Counted from the stretch's first letter, positions 1 through 9,443 are shown. The stretch: 20,083 nucleotides of DNA from Hypsibius dujardini (GCA_001579985.1 LRSR01012570.1:1-20083); one strand, 5' to 3'. Notes: a model not told the origin generated them from the sequence alone. A program made the numbers and translations.

Positions 1-145
1 CTGTCTGTCTGTCTGTCTGTCTGTCTGTCGATGTATCAATAGGCTTGTACGAACATGCCTGTATGTATGCCTCTCTGCTTCTCAGTCTGTTTGCTGTCTG
101 CCAGTTTATGCCTCTGTCTGTCTTTCTGTTGGTCTGTATCTCGTA
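1..145. repeat. CTGT tetranucleotide repeat with degenerate flank
   Basis: Positions 1-29 are a pure CTGT array that runs in from beyond the window. It decays into imperfect CTGT/CTGC/CTTT units up to about 145. It lies in the intron downstream of the - strand exon at 163-551. On that gene's sense strand the repeat reads CAGA. Confidence 0.9.
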
Positions 146-162
146 TGCAAGCCATGCCTTAC

Positions 163-551
163 TTGAGTGACAGCCGTGACGGTCAGAGCCGAAGATTTGG
201 AAGCCGATCCACCAGTGAGGCCGTTCAACACCGGATGACTGTTGGAGGGGAGAAATGGTGATGGTCCGCTCCCTTGCTGCTGCGAAAGAGCGGCGGGCGA
301 CATGTAAAGTCCCGCGGTTGTTCCCGGTGGATATAAAGGAGACCGCGAGCCTGGCGGAGGGACCGGAATGGAGGAAGCACTATTGCTGGCGGTGGAGGAC
401 CGTGCAAGTGATGAGCTGCCGGAAGAGACAGGCGCACTGCCGCCAGCGGCCATATTGGACTTGACAGTGTGGGAATCGGAGGCTGCAATCCGAGATCGAG
501 CAGGTGGTCGATCCTCACTGGTACTGCCACTACTTCTAGCATTCTTAGCCG
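163..551 (-). CDS. fourth visible exon of the unidentified - strand gene
   Basis: On the - strand an acceptor TTGCTTATCCAG precedes 551 and a donor GTAAGG follows 163. The exon completes a split Pro codon and adds 129 residues rich in Ser, Ala, Pro and Gly (for example PVPPPGSRSPLYPPG, then LSQQQGSGPSPFLPS). It ends in phase 0, so the reading frame continues into an exon beyond the left edge. Several unrelated frames are also open here because the DNA is GC-rich. This frame is preferred because it joins in phase with the other exons. Confidence 0.7.
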
Positions 552-815
552 CTGGATAAGCAAAAAATCTTTGCAGGCGTCCAACGAAAAAAAAACCAAC
601 TCAAGAGAGGCGTCAACAAGCAGACAGACAAATAGACAGAGACCGACCGACAGATAGGTAGAAAAACAAATAAACAGACAGTTACACGGACAAACAAAGA
701 CCGACAGAGAGAAAGACAAAAGACAGGTGCAGACACACATTAAGATAGATAGGTTGAAAGACATGCAGAAAGAAAGATAAGCGGACACGAATACAACCTG
801 CCAGTTTTGACAGGA

Positions 816-848
<33 letters not shown>

Positions 849-2294
849 GGCAGACAGACAGACAGATAGACAGGCAGGCAGGCAGGCAAACAGATAGACA
901 GACAGACAGACAAGCAGACAGTAAGAAGGTACAGACATTCCAGAGGAAGACAGACAGGAAGACAGACAGACAGACAGACTGTTCCACAGAAAGAAATACT
1001 AGTACAGAAAATAAGGTATGTGCTTACGCTTGGCGACTGGACTAGTACTAGGTTCTTTGTTCTTTCCGCGCTTTCGCTTGCGGCCGTCCGGAAGAGGAAG
1101 AGGCAGGGTAGTGGGATCGGCGGACATTTGGGAGACAGAATTGCTGCTTGCCGAAAGATTGCGAACATCACCAGGAGCATTCTGTCAATTTGGAGCGAAA
1201 GTTAGCTACGATCTTGATCCCAAACCCATAGACAAGGAAAGAGTCTGTGCACGATAGTCAGTCAGGACATAATCAGGAACGGAGTCTTGTAGAAAGGCAG
1301 TAAGACAAGCAGAGACACAAGACATAGTAATAAATTACCAAAGAGATACAGTCATCAAGTTTACCAGACAGACAGCCAAACATATGCACTGGCAAGAGAT
1401 AATCAGAAGAATATAATGAATACCTCAGCCATTTGTGGTTCTCCAGAATTATGTTCAGAAGAGGCACTCCTGACGCTAACATTGGATTCCTCCTTTGGGC
1501 TGATGAGAAGAGGTTCGCCCGGACCGGCCGTCGAGGCAACTCCCACAGACATCAGCGGATGTGCTAGGAGCATTTCCAAGGACGACTGGGGAGAGGACAT
1601 CACAATATGCTGTGGTTGTTGATCACTGCCACCACCGACACCGGTGGGAGGGGGAGGAGTCTGCAGGACATACGGCCGCATTGACGAATGTAACTCCGTC
1701 TTAATGTCCATAATAGGAATATACTGCAAGGTACATTCAAAATCAAGTCTAGTAAGATTCCCCCAGTCCAGTCCATATCACTCAGGCACCACGTCAGACA
1801 AACGAGTCATCAGTAAGACAAGGAGAAAGACCGTTACAAACAGACAAGCGAATAAAAAGAGGGACCATTGAACAGACAGACGAGCAGGCAGACATATAGA
1901 CAGACAAAGAAACTAGTGCGCGGGCAGACAAGTCGATAGGTAGACAGACAGATAGATTGACAGGCACAGGCCTTCAGACAGACAGACACATAGATGGGCG
2001 ATAGACAGGCAAACAAATAAATAGATAAACTGACAGACCAAGACTGAGAGAAAGATAGTCAAGACATAGAAGTGAGGAGATGCTTAGACATATCATACCG
2101 TTGGGCCTGTGCCTGGTGGTGCGTTATTCAACTGAGGAGCTTCGAGGCTGCTTCCATTAGATGCATTAGTGCTTCCTCCTCCGCCATTGCCTCCTGAGAG
2201 ACGGGCTTCTAAAAGACGTACTCGTCTGCCGGCATCCCCCGACAGAGCAGCCGGAGTCTGATGGAGGGCCGATGAGGACATTTCGCCAACCAAC
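163..2294 (-). CDS. unidentified Ser/Pro/Gly-rich, probably nuclear protein (partial, 4 exons)
   Basis: Four - strand exons in transcription order: 2099-2294, 1424-1723, 1028-1181 and 163-551. Each has GT-AG borders and the phases agree (0 between the first two and the next two, 1 at the last junction). Joined, they give about 346 residues with no stop. The protein is low-complexity: Gly/Asn/Ser runs, a PPPP stretch, Ser/Ala/Pro-rich blocks and an SQQQ stretch. Two motifs stand out. A basic cluster RKRKRGKNK in the third exon resembles a nuclear localisation signal. An IKTE in the second exon fits the SUMO-attachment consensus. These suggest the disordered part of a transcription or chromatin regulator. 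No DNA-binding or catalytic domain is visible, so the family is unknown. The 5' end (upstream of 2294) and the 3' end (left of the window) are missing. Exon choice is inferred from splice sites, open frame and composition. Confidence 0.7.
617..985. repeat. CAGA-type degenerate tetranucleotide array
   Basis: About 370 bp of CAGACAGA-like units. Nearly pure stretches lie near 819-850 and 893-925, with diverged units (tagacag, gacaggc, gaaagac) outside them. It fills most of the intron at 552-1027 of the - strand gene, where the sense transcript reads CUGU. Long stop-free frames here are products of the repeat, not genes. Confidence 0.9.
1028..1181 (-). CDS. third visible exon of the unidentified - strand gene, NLS-like cluster
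   Basis: The acceptor AAATTGACAG lies before 1181 and the donor GTAAGC after 1028. The exon encodes 51 residues plus one base (phase 1). Residues 34-42 of the exon are RKRKRGKNK, a basic cluster typical of nuclear localisation signals, followed by a Ser/Thr/Pro segment. The polypyrimidine tract is weak, so the exact acceptor is less certain than the frame. Confidence 0.68.
1424..1723 (-). CDS. second visible exon of the unidentified - strand gene
   Basis: Exactly 100 codons, phase 0 at both ends, with acceptor CCTTGCAG before 1723 and donor GAG|GTATTC after 1424. It begins YIPIMDIKTELHSSM, which includes the SUMO-consensus-like IKTE. A TPPPPTG stretch, SSPQSSLEMLLAHPLM and an acidic LISPKEES follow. 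The mixed hydrophobic and Ser/Pro composition would suit a regulatory tail. Confidence 0.72.
1790..2045. repeat. highly degenerate CAGA-type repeat
   Basis: Scattered CAGACA and GATAGAC units occupy most of the intron at 1724-2098 of the - strand gene. No pure core remains, so this looks like an old, decayed array of the same family as 617-985. Confidence 0.7.
2099..2294 (-). CDS. first visible exon of the unidentified - strand gene
   Basis: A strong acceptor (TTCTTTCTCTCACAG) precedes 2294 and the donor ACG|GTATGA follows 2099. One base completes a codon begun in an upstream exon. The 65 residues that follow include GEMSSSALHQTPAALSGDAG, then RRVRLLEARLSGG, a Gly-rich run and an Asn/Ser-rich tail. 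An internal Met (GEM) could be a start, but the good acceptor makes an upstream exon more likely. I did not find that exon. Confidence 0.7.
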
Positions 2295-4584
2295 CTGTGA
2301 GAGAAAGAAGAAACGTTATTTTCAAACAAACTAATCAATCAATCCATTGAAGCAAAAGTCACTCAACTAACGCACAATTTCTTTAGTGAGTTTCTCTTTA
2401 ATTCCCAAAACTCGCAAGCTTATCTCAGTTTAAATTACCAATTATATCACTTTACTGTTTATCAAACACGTGCAGGGAAATTGCAATGTGACAATGAAGA
2501 AAAGGAGTGTGGAAAAAGCAGAAGAGTGGTTGAGAGAATTAAGCCAACAAATCAATCAACCCAATTAAGTCATGCGCAACTGATGCCTTTAAAACAAAAC
2601 GCAAAATCCCGGCATTTTTGTACCTTTCAAACTAAAAAACAAAGACATATTGCAAATAACAAAACGCAAGTCGAAAAGCAATAATCACAACAGGAATAAA
2701 GCACTACAACATGCGAAATAATTTTGCCACATTGAGACGAAACTAATCAATTAATCAATCGCAGACACACTACAGTGATCTAAAATCTTCCTGTTGATTT
2801 AGATTTCTCTTCAAAATCGCAATGTTTTCCGTTCCCATTCAATTTCTAAAAGGGCCCTAGATTTTTCAAGTCGTTAACACACACTAAATTCCAAAAAGAT
2901 TAGATGAAATGAATCGAAAAGAGGGTTAAAAGCCATGTGAAAGATGAAGGCGCACTTTAGGCCATTTTCTTTTACAGCTTGCTTCCACTTGACGTTCTAT
3001 CCTTACTGTAACACCTCTTCCAGGTTGGTGAAGTAAAATAAGAGGAGAAACAAAGGGGGGAATGCAAAAATATCCGTGGACTCACCTTTGTTGTGGTTTT
3101 TTAAGGTACAAAAAGTGGTGCAAACTTGATTATGGAATATGTGCGTGGAATAAATCATCAAAAAAGCCTCTTCTTCCTGCTCTTCCTTTAAGGCCACGCG
3201 AGTTTGGATAAACTTCTCCCCGACGCAAGGGAGTCACATGGGCGGGCAGTAGGTCAGAATGTCGCGGGAATGAATGGGTATTTGGTAGACAACCTTGAGG
3301 CCATTACAAAAAAAGGTAAGACAAACTGAGAGCGAAGGGGCTGCAAGTTAAACTTCATCATCACACGAGAAGAGGTCTCTGACGCGTTCCGCAAGGAACC
3401 TCACACACTACACACTCCGATGCCACCATTGACAAAGGCATGCTTGTGTAGGCTCTGCGCCTACGCACTCATTTAGCATACATGGATAATAATGTTCCAG
3501 TGGATGGTTGCACCCATTGAGCCTCATCGCTCATAGGTGTAGCGCATATCTGGGTACATAGTACGGTTGTAGGAATAGGTCGTGGCCATAATTAGAATAG
3601 TGATAGGCCTTGACCTTCTCTCCTGGAGACGCGGCTGACCATACTCACATCATTTATTTGTCGTCACTCTCCCAAACGACGGACTCCAACGGATATTGCT
3701 ATGTTCCTGCACATTACATAGGTTCAATAGGAAAAAGGAAAACGGAGGAATAAAATATTAGATGACTCTCCTTGTGATAGTACAGCGGGGAGTTGCATGG
3801 GGATGGGTGGGTTTCTAGCCTGGTTAGCAGTAAAAACAAAACACATCCTTATATCAATATAATCAAAGGATTTTAATATTGCATGTCGAAAAAGGCTATT
3901 CCAAAGTGGGATATATGCATCAAGGCCGCTCCCTTGTTTGTTTGTTAACAAGTGTGGGCAAAAGTGTCTTTTTGTCTTTTTTAATATGGCGAAGGAAAAA
4001 CGCCATAAATAACTACTTTGGGATGGCAAATTTAAGTACACTAAAAATTTAAGCTAAAAACGTTTAGTAACTATTTATCTTTTAGTTAGTAAAAAGTTAA
4101 CTTTTAAAAAGTAAAATAAAAGCAAATTTAGTCTACTGATTTTGGCCTGTGCTAAAAGTAGAAGACAAGTTTTACCGGTAGTTACCCAATAAAGCTAAAC
4201 CAAAATCCTCAGTCAATAATTTTAGTTAACTAAAAAAATGAATTAGCTTGGCTAGTTTTAGCTTTTGTCATATATGTAATAAGACAAATATTGCTGGCGG
4301 CATATTTCCATCATACTCGTACTCTCAAATCAAAGAGTGAATAGCAGACTGCACCATCTTGTACGACACGGTAGGAAAGTGCGCATACTCGTATGGCATG
4401 AGAGCGATAGCATCGCATCGCACACGTCTACATTTCTTCCTTCGTCCACATTGTTGTAAGCTGTACGGGAGCTATTATTGCAAATTATTCGCATTCTCTC
4501 ATTCATTCATTTACCGGGGGAAAATAGTTTTATGCTAGAGCAAATTGAGTGGGAGGATACCAAGGAAGAAGAGACAGGAGAAAA
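2295..4584. other. 2.3-kb region between divergent genes, no confident gene
   Basis: This separates the unidentified - strand gene from MRI1 and is either intergenic or the 5' intron/upstream region of the former. No frame shows convincing coding character, and there is no RNA gene. It contains a 22-codon - strand ORF (3524-3589), an AT-rich fold-back sequence (4051-4264) and, just before MRI1, a mixed-composition stretch (about 4300-4584) that probably holds that gene's promoter and 5' UTR. No clear TATA box is visible. Confidence 0.6.
4051..4264. repeat. AT-rich imperfect fold-back (inverted repeat)
   Basis: The left end AAGCTAAAA (4051-4059) is mirrored by TTTTAGCTT (4256-4264). Inside these, TTTAGTTAGTAAAAA on the left resembles the reverse complement of TTTTAGTTAACTAAAA (4220-4235) on the right. 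Further in, ACTGATTTTGG (about 4136) mirrors CCAAAATCCTCAGT (about 4200). 4220-4235 is itself a perfect 16-bp palindrome. The match is imperfect and AT-biased. It could be an old fold-back MITE, but I see no target-site duplication. Confidence 0.4.
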
Positions 4585-4716
4585 ATGGCATTGGAAGCGA
4601 TTCGGTACAGAGAGGGGCAGCTCTCCATTTTGGATCAGCTGTTGTTGCCGTCACAAACTATCTACATTCCAATCCTCAACACCCAGCACGGCTACGAAGT
4701 CATCAAATCCATGCAG
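4585..4716 (+). CDS. MRI1: MRI1 exon 1
   Basis: 44 codons from the start ATG to CAG|GTAATT, phase 0. It carries the N-terminal family signature (LEAIRY, then LDQLLLPSQ). The short 5' leader upstream contains two AG sites (about 4539 and 4578) that could serve as cis- or trans-splice acceptors; this is not resolved. Confidence 0.95.
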
Positions 4717-6996
4717 GTAATTATAGACGCATCTAGAACTTCCGGTACTGGGGGGAGGGGGGCGAGTTTTTGGGAAAAGTAAACATTCGCGTTGCAAATA
4801 TGAAGATAATACGGAGGTTGCGCTCATCGTGAAATTGAAACGAAAACGTTTGTAGAAAAGAAGAACTGTTCGTAAATAGGACGTTTGATACGATACGAAC
4901 CGCGTCGTTTCGTTTGGAACGACGTTTACCCGCGTTAGCTAGGACTGGGGCAAGGCAGCGGGGCTACCTGGTGAAAAGTAGCATCAGGCCAGTAATCTCG
5001 CCCCTGCCGAACTTTTGGCCCGGATGCAGTGTCTTAGCCGTTTTCCTTGATTGTTGCCTAATTCATAATCCTGCATGTGTTGGTACTGGACTTTTTTCGT
5101 CATCCTTTTCGTTTGATGTTTTGTTATTTATCTTTTCCGAATTATATCAATAAATTCCCAATCTAGATTTTGAAAATTGTTTGATCTTCCTTTTGGATTA
5201 TCAGAAGTGAGAATCCATGAGCTAGTAAGGAATCTCAGTGTCTTCGCGTGGCGGAGATGGTGAAAATTGGACAGTTTTGCTGAGTTGATTGTCATGGCCT
5301 TGATCGCGTACATTGCATAAATTTGACAATTATGGCCAAATGAGTGTTCTTCAACCTCTCTCCTCCGCTTTGCCGCATTTTAGACAAGAAAATTCATCAT
5401 TATCCATATTAATGGTGAATTAATCGTTCTTTGTTTTGTTTACTGGAATCAGATCAACTTTTATTCTATTATCAGTTGTTTTTGTTGTTGTTGTTGTTGA
5501 AAGCTTCGTAAACGTTGCTTTGTTCGTTTACGTTTACGTTTCATTGCGCAACGTGAACTGAGTTACAATGATAGAAACGTTGATTGCAACGACGTTTCTT
5601 CTTTCGTTTCGTATAGGTTTCTTTTTTTACAGCAAGCGCAACCTCCCTAATCTCGGGGCGTTGGCAGCAAGTACATTTAGGAATAAACGTCATCTAAATC
5701 GGTCATAACACTGCACATCCTACATACGTCCATGCATCTATTGAGCGTAGATCCTACGCTGATGTATCACACAACGAAGCTTTAGAGCGCATACACCGTC
5801 AGTTCCCTCGGCTGAACGAGTTGATTGTGCGAACATTGCTGTGATTCTGCTATTTTTACTCTAAAAAACGTCAGGGTCACTTTTCGATTTCGGACGGGGG
5901 GGGGGCAATTGCTCATTTGCCACCCCCTAGTACGCGCCACTGCAGGTAATATTCTACTTACTGTACCTTTCATCATGGCGCAAAACCGCAAAATACTTTT
6001 CCTCCAAACTAACTCTGTTTAAATCTTCTCTTCACTTTTTACCTATAAAAAGTTAAAATATATTTGTGAACTATTTTTTAATGTCAGATAACTGTAAAAG
6101 TTATTTTACTCATGCCATGATTTTGTGTGCAAAACGATGATGTCTTTTGCAGGTTCGAGGAGCTCCTGCCATCGCTATCGTCGGATGTTTGAGTTTGGCT
6201 GTTGAACTGAAATCCCTGACCTTCCCTTCAATAGACGCATTGGTTGACTTTTGCCGGACCAAGTTGGAGTACCTTGTCTCGTCACGACCCACGGCTGTGA
6301 ACATCCGCAAAGCGGCGGATCATTTGCTGGCCTTTCTCCAATCCTTTCAACTCGGCCAGCCCGAGGGAACTGCTCAGGCAGTTGAATCAGTTAAACTTAA
6401 GTAAGTTTGAACGAACAATCAACCGCTGCTTGAAAGACCTAAGTTAGGCGGAACTACCCGCATACCCGGCAAGGCTAAATTTGTTCCAAGAGTTCTTTTT
6501 CCAATTGCGGCAGGCTGATCGAGGAAATTGAGAAAATGCTGGAGAATGACGTTGCAGATAACGTGGCCATCGGCGACCATGGTGCGGCAGACATTCTGGC
6601 GAGGACCGGGAAGACGCGCATCACTGTCTTGACTCATTGCAACACTGGGTCCTTGGCCACAGCGGGATATGGGACTGCATTGGGTTAGTATCTAGTAACG
6701 CGCTAATTGAGTTTATTCTAATTCATACAAGTAAACATGCCAGCAGACAGATGAACTCATAGACAGACGGAAGATACTTGCATTCAGACACATGGATAAA
6801 CACATAGACTGACAGACATACTAACATGCAGCCAGACAGACCGAAGAGGCATGCCGGCAGGAAGTAGACAGATAAGCGACATGCTTCCAGTCAGACAGAG
6901 AGACCGATAGGCAACCAGACTGACAGACTAACAAGGAGACAGACAGACAAACAGACAGACAGACAGGCAGGCAGACAGACAGGCAGACAGACAGGC

Positions 6997-7045
<49 letters not shown>

Positions 7046-7928
7046 GTGTATTGTTATTGTTGATCTGTATTGTACGTGTGTGATATTGCAGGTGTAGTTC
7101 GCTCACTTCAAAAACAGAATCAGCTCGAACATGTCTATTTCAATGAAACTCGACCGTATTGCCAAGGTTTGCTGCTTTCTACTATAGATCTTTAATATCG
7201 TTCCATTGGCAAAGTCGTTGATATCGTTGATTCATCTCTAGGGTCCCGACTGACTGCTTACGAAATCGTCACTGACAAACTCCCAGGAACCCTGATCTGC
7301 GACTCAGCCTCCGGTTGGTTAATGCAGTCTGGCAAGGTGGATTGTGTCATCACCGGGGCTGACCGCGTCGTGGCCAACGGTATTTGCACGACCGCAAATT
7401 TCTAGAGAAAAAGAGAAAAAATGAATATGAATTTTGGTTGGTTTCAGGTGATACCGCCAACAAAATCGGTAAGATATTCAACTGACATTTCTTACCTCAA
7501 TTCAAGACAGGCATTACGATAAAGATAATCAGACACACGCATAGCGAATCAAACATTGAGATTACTCTATTTTAGACACATAGACATGCATATCTGCCAT
7601 TGAGATAATGAAGACATTTGTGTAGCTTTCAATTTGCACAGGCACTTACATGCTTGCTGTCCTGGCTTACCATCACAACATCCCCTTCTACATCGCTGCA
7701 CCAGTCACCACCTGTGATCTCACTATTTCCTCCGGCAAAGACATTGTCATTGAGGAACGCGATCCCCGCGAAGTGACCAACCTTCAAGGTCAAGAGCTCT
7801 CCCCTAAGGGAACGGTCTGCTGGAACCCTGCATTCGACATTACACCGGCGCATCTCATCACCGGAGGGATCATCACTGAGCGCGGCGTTTTTAAACCTAG
7901 TCAACTTAAGGCAAAACTGACAGCTTAA
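4585..7928 (+). CDS. MRI1: methylthioribose-1-phosphate isomerase (complete, 7 exons)
   Basis: The enzyme converts 5-methylthioribose 1-phosphate to 5-methylthioribulose 1-phosphate in the methionine salvage pathway (cytosolic; MtnA/eIF2B-like fold). Exons 4585-4716, 6153-6400, 6514-6683, 7092-7166, 7242-7379, 7448-7468 and 7642-7928 have GT-AG borders and matching phases. They join to 356 residues, close to the usual 360-370 of animal orthologues. The N-terminus [20 protein letters not shown] is typical. Residues 45 onward contain [25 protein letters not shown] holds the catalytic Cys169, and [19 protein letters not shown] holds the catalytic Asp249; both positions match the family. The C-terminus has [20 protein letters not shown]. 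The start ATG at 4585 has a good context (AAAAATGG) and matches the family start. All key residues are present, so the gene looks intact. Confidence 0.97.
4813..5646. mobile_element. probable non-autonomous DNA transposon in MRI1 intron 1
   Basis: The ends are an inverted repeat: GGAGGTTGCGCT at 4813-4824 and AGCGCAACCTCC at 5635-5646. Just outside, one further base differs and both sides then carry TA. Both subterminal zones are crowded with CGTTT/AAACG words (4843-4930 and 5505-5618), mirrored in orientation, as in many short DNA transposons. The interior shows no transposase-like frame; open frames at about 4914-5153 have no recognisable motif. The superfamily is not identifiable from these ends. 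Confidence 0.5.
5476..5499. repeat. short GTT trinucleotide run
   Basis: A (GTT)n run interrupted once near its start, lying within the proposed transposon in MRI1 intron 1. Confidence 0.7.
5893..5944. repeat. G-run plus CCCCCTAGTACGCGCCACTG, transposon-end-like fragment
   Basis: A run of ten G is followed by CAATTGCTCATTTGCCACCCCCTAG and then a GCGCCACTG ending. GGGGG...CCCCC with CAATTG and a terminal GCGCCACTG resembles the worn end of a dispersed element seen in many invertebrate genomes. No matching second end was found nearby, so this is only a suggestion. Confidence 0.25.
6153..6400 (+). CDS. MRI1: MRI1 exon 2
   Basis: Acceptor TCTTTTGCAG and donor GTAAGT at 6401. It encodes residues 45-126 plus two bases, beginning [19 protein letters not shown] and including [12 protein letters not shown], both characteristic of the family. 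Reading past the donor gives a stop at once (AAG TAA). Confidence 0.96.
6514..6683 (+). CDS. MRI1: MRI1 exon 3, catalytic cysteine
   Basis: Acceptor TTGCGGCAG and donor GG|GTTAGT. It encodes residues 127-183, including VAIGDHGA and [19 protein letters not shown]. Cys169 in HCNTG matches the catalytic cysteine of the family. Confidence 0.96.
6740..7047. repeat. CAGA tetranucleotide array with degenerate 5' halo
   Basis: The purity rises from left to right: isolated GACAGAC units from about 6740, CAGG/CAGA mixtures from 6940, then a pure CAGA core at about 6994-7046. It occupies most of MRI1 intron 3 and stops 45 nt before the exon 4 acceptor. The MRI1 transcript reads CAGA. Confidence 0.92.
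7092..7166 (+). CDS. MRI1: MRI1 exon 4
   Basis: 75 nt, phase 1 at both ends, with acceptor GATATTGCAG and donor CAAG|GTTTGC. It encodes [20 protein letters not shown] followed by RPYCQ, where NETRPY corresponds to the conserved TETRPYNQG segment of the family. Confidence 0.95.
7242..7379 (+). CDS. MRI1: MRI1 exon 5, catalytic aspartate
   Basis: Acceptor CATCTCTAG and donor ACG|GTATTT, phase 1 at both ends. It encodes [20 protein letters not shown] and ends in [13 protein letters not shown]. Asp249 in GADR is the expected proton-donor position. Confidence 0.96.
7448..7468 (+). CDS. MRI1: MRI1 exon 6, 21-nt microexon
   Basis: Acceptor GGTTTCAG and donor TCG|GTAAGA bracket 21 nt that add the codons of DTANKI, with split Gly codons on each side. 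The peptide is the near-invariant NGDTANK(V/I)G motif next to the active-site Asp, so the exon must be included for a working enzyme. The upstream intron is only 68 nt. Confidence 0.93.
7642..7928 (+). CDS. MRI1: MRI1 exon 7, terminal
   Basis: Acceptor ATTTGCACAG, stop TAA at 7926-7928. It encodes the last 95 residues, including [20 protein letters not shown], the [11 protein letters not shown] segment and the C-terminal [20 protein letters not shown]. No AATAAA is close downstream. ATTAAA at 8500 and AATAAA at 8929 are the nearest candidates. Confidence 0.97.
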
Positions 7929-8258
7929 CGAAAGATGGCTCTTGCGAAATTCCGTCTTGCGTTAAGAAACTTAGGAGAAGGAGCTAGTTGTGGGAGAAAG
8001 GAGGGAAATACTAGTAACTATTGCTCACCTCCCACGTAATCTATTCTCTACTACGTGACACAATTTTGCATACAAGTCAATGTGGTGCTCAAATTGGGAT
8101 TGGCATTCAGGCCAATGACAGTGTCCTATTCCTGATCGAACGGAATGGTGTTAGCTCACGAAGCATTCCTCTTTGACATTGCTAAATGCCACGAACATTT
8201 GTCTCTGCTCGAGAAGAGCCTTCTGAGACATCTCTAACAAATACTACGAAACAGAAGA

Positions 8259-8353
8259 AGCACACGTACAGACAGGCAGATAAACAGGCCGACAGGCAGA
8301 CAGATAGGCATAGACACAGAGAGGCAGGCAGTCAGGCGACAGGCAGACAGACA
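8259..8353. repeat. degenerate CAGA/CAGG repeat
   Basis: Mixed ACAGGCAG, ACAGACAG and GATAGGC units without a pure core, downstream of MRI1. It resembles the halo of the purer arrays. Confidence 0.75.
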
Positions 8354-8499
8354 AAGCAAAATACATGCATGCCTCAAAATGAGAGTGTCTGTAGTGCTGT
8401 ACGTGATAACAAGTACAGTAATAGAAGGGTTGCGGAATTGAGAGGGCATGCATGTGTGAGGATATTTGCTGGAAATGATAAAACAACATCACGGATGTA

Positions 8500-8505
8500 A
8501 TTAAA
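8500..8505 (+). terminator. candidate polyadenylation signal ATTAAA for MRI1
   Basis: ATTAAA about 570 nt after the MRI1 stop. It is the second most common poly(A) hexamer in animals, but such a motif also arises by chance. An AATAAA at 8929-8934 is the alternative. Confidence 0.25.
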
Positions 8506-8743
8506 GCCTGAAAGAATAACAAAACGTGATCCTTCACAGCGGCGCAGTTGGCTGGCCGAGCATCGTTAGTGCCACTGTTTCTGCTTGCCCTTTTTGCTTC
8601 CGTTGTCGTCCTATCAAGAGTCCCAATTAACCATTAGCCATTGCGGCATCTCTAAGAATTCCCACAAATATTTCCTTTCCATCCCCCGTGGAGCACATCA
8701 CAAGCTTCTTCCTTGGCTGCAGTTACCACAAATAATCTGAACT

Positions 8744-8783
8744 TGTCTGTCTATCTGTCTGTTTGTCTATCTTTTAGTCGGTT

Positions 8784-8842
<59 letters not shown>

Positions 8843-8875
8843 GCCTATCTGTCTATTTGTCTGTCTGTCTCCTTT
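8744..8875. repeat. CTGT tetranucleotide array
   Basis: Pure CTGT core at about 8787-8843, flanked by CTAT, TTGT and CTGC variants. Stop-free frames here (Leu-Ser-Val-Cys repeats) are a property of the tetranucleotide. Confidence 0.93.
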
Positions 8876-8928
8876 TCTATTTACAGTGCTCGTACGTGTC
8901 TGTCTCAGTTCTATCATTTAGAACTGGT

Positions 8929-8934
8929 AATAAA
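8929..8934 (+). terminator. candidate polyadenylation signal AATAAA
   Basis: The canonical hexamer about 1 kb after the MRI1 stop, just past a CTGT array. If used, the MRI1 3' UTR would contain the CTGT repeat. Confidence 0.25.
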
Positions 8935-9443
8935 ATTGTGAAATTTTCGTATCTCTCCACCTCGTGAATAGTTCGCCCAATTGTTGTAAGATAAAGTTAA
9001 CGTCGTCTTGAACGGAAATTGCCTCGACAAACATGACCATAAAGACCGTGACTGTTTTGAAAATGGCAGTCATATTGATATTTACTGGAAGAGAGAAAAG
9101 AAGTGAGAAGTCGCCTTTTGAGTAAGGGCTCTCCGCCTCTTTCCTTTCTCGTCCAGTCAGTTAAAACTTTTATGTCTGCTTGTGTGTGTGTAGTACGGCA
9201 ATGTTTGTTCTGGCCTTCAACATGAGCTTCTCGTGCTTTTAGTTAGAGAAGAAAGTGAAATTCTTAACATTCACTTAACGCTTTTGACTGGCGTTCTCAG
9301 TATCACTCTGCTGACCAGTTAATTGCATTCCATTGATCGTTGGGACCCCCGGCACAAGGAGCGGCTTTAACGCCAACTTCCTCACTCCTTCCTTCAAAGG
9401 CTAAAAGAAAGAAAGCCTTCAAGTGTTAAAAAGGATGCCGTCT

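Noticed and set aside
225-938. 237-codon - strand frame that crosses exon 163-551 and the CAGA array
   Set aside because: It uses a different frame from the phase-matched exon and gets its length from the stop-free repeat.
682-1180. Long - strand frames of Cys/Leu/Ser/Val repeats (and similar at 1834-2016, 6891-7106, 8234-8537, 8713-8967, 13823-14215, 18436-18621)
   Set aside because: CTGT and CAGA repeats contain no stop codon in any frame on either strand, so long frames are automatic. No family or splice evidence supports them.
4914-5153. 79-codon + strand frame in MRI1 intron 1
   Set aside because: It lies inside the proposed transposon, starts without a good context, ends in AT-rich sequence and shows no transposase motif.
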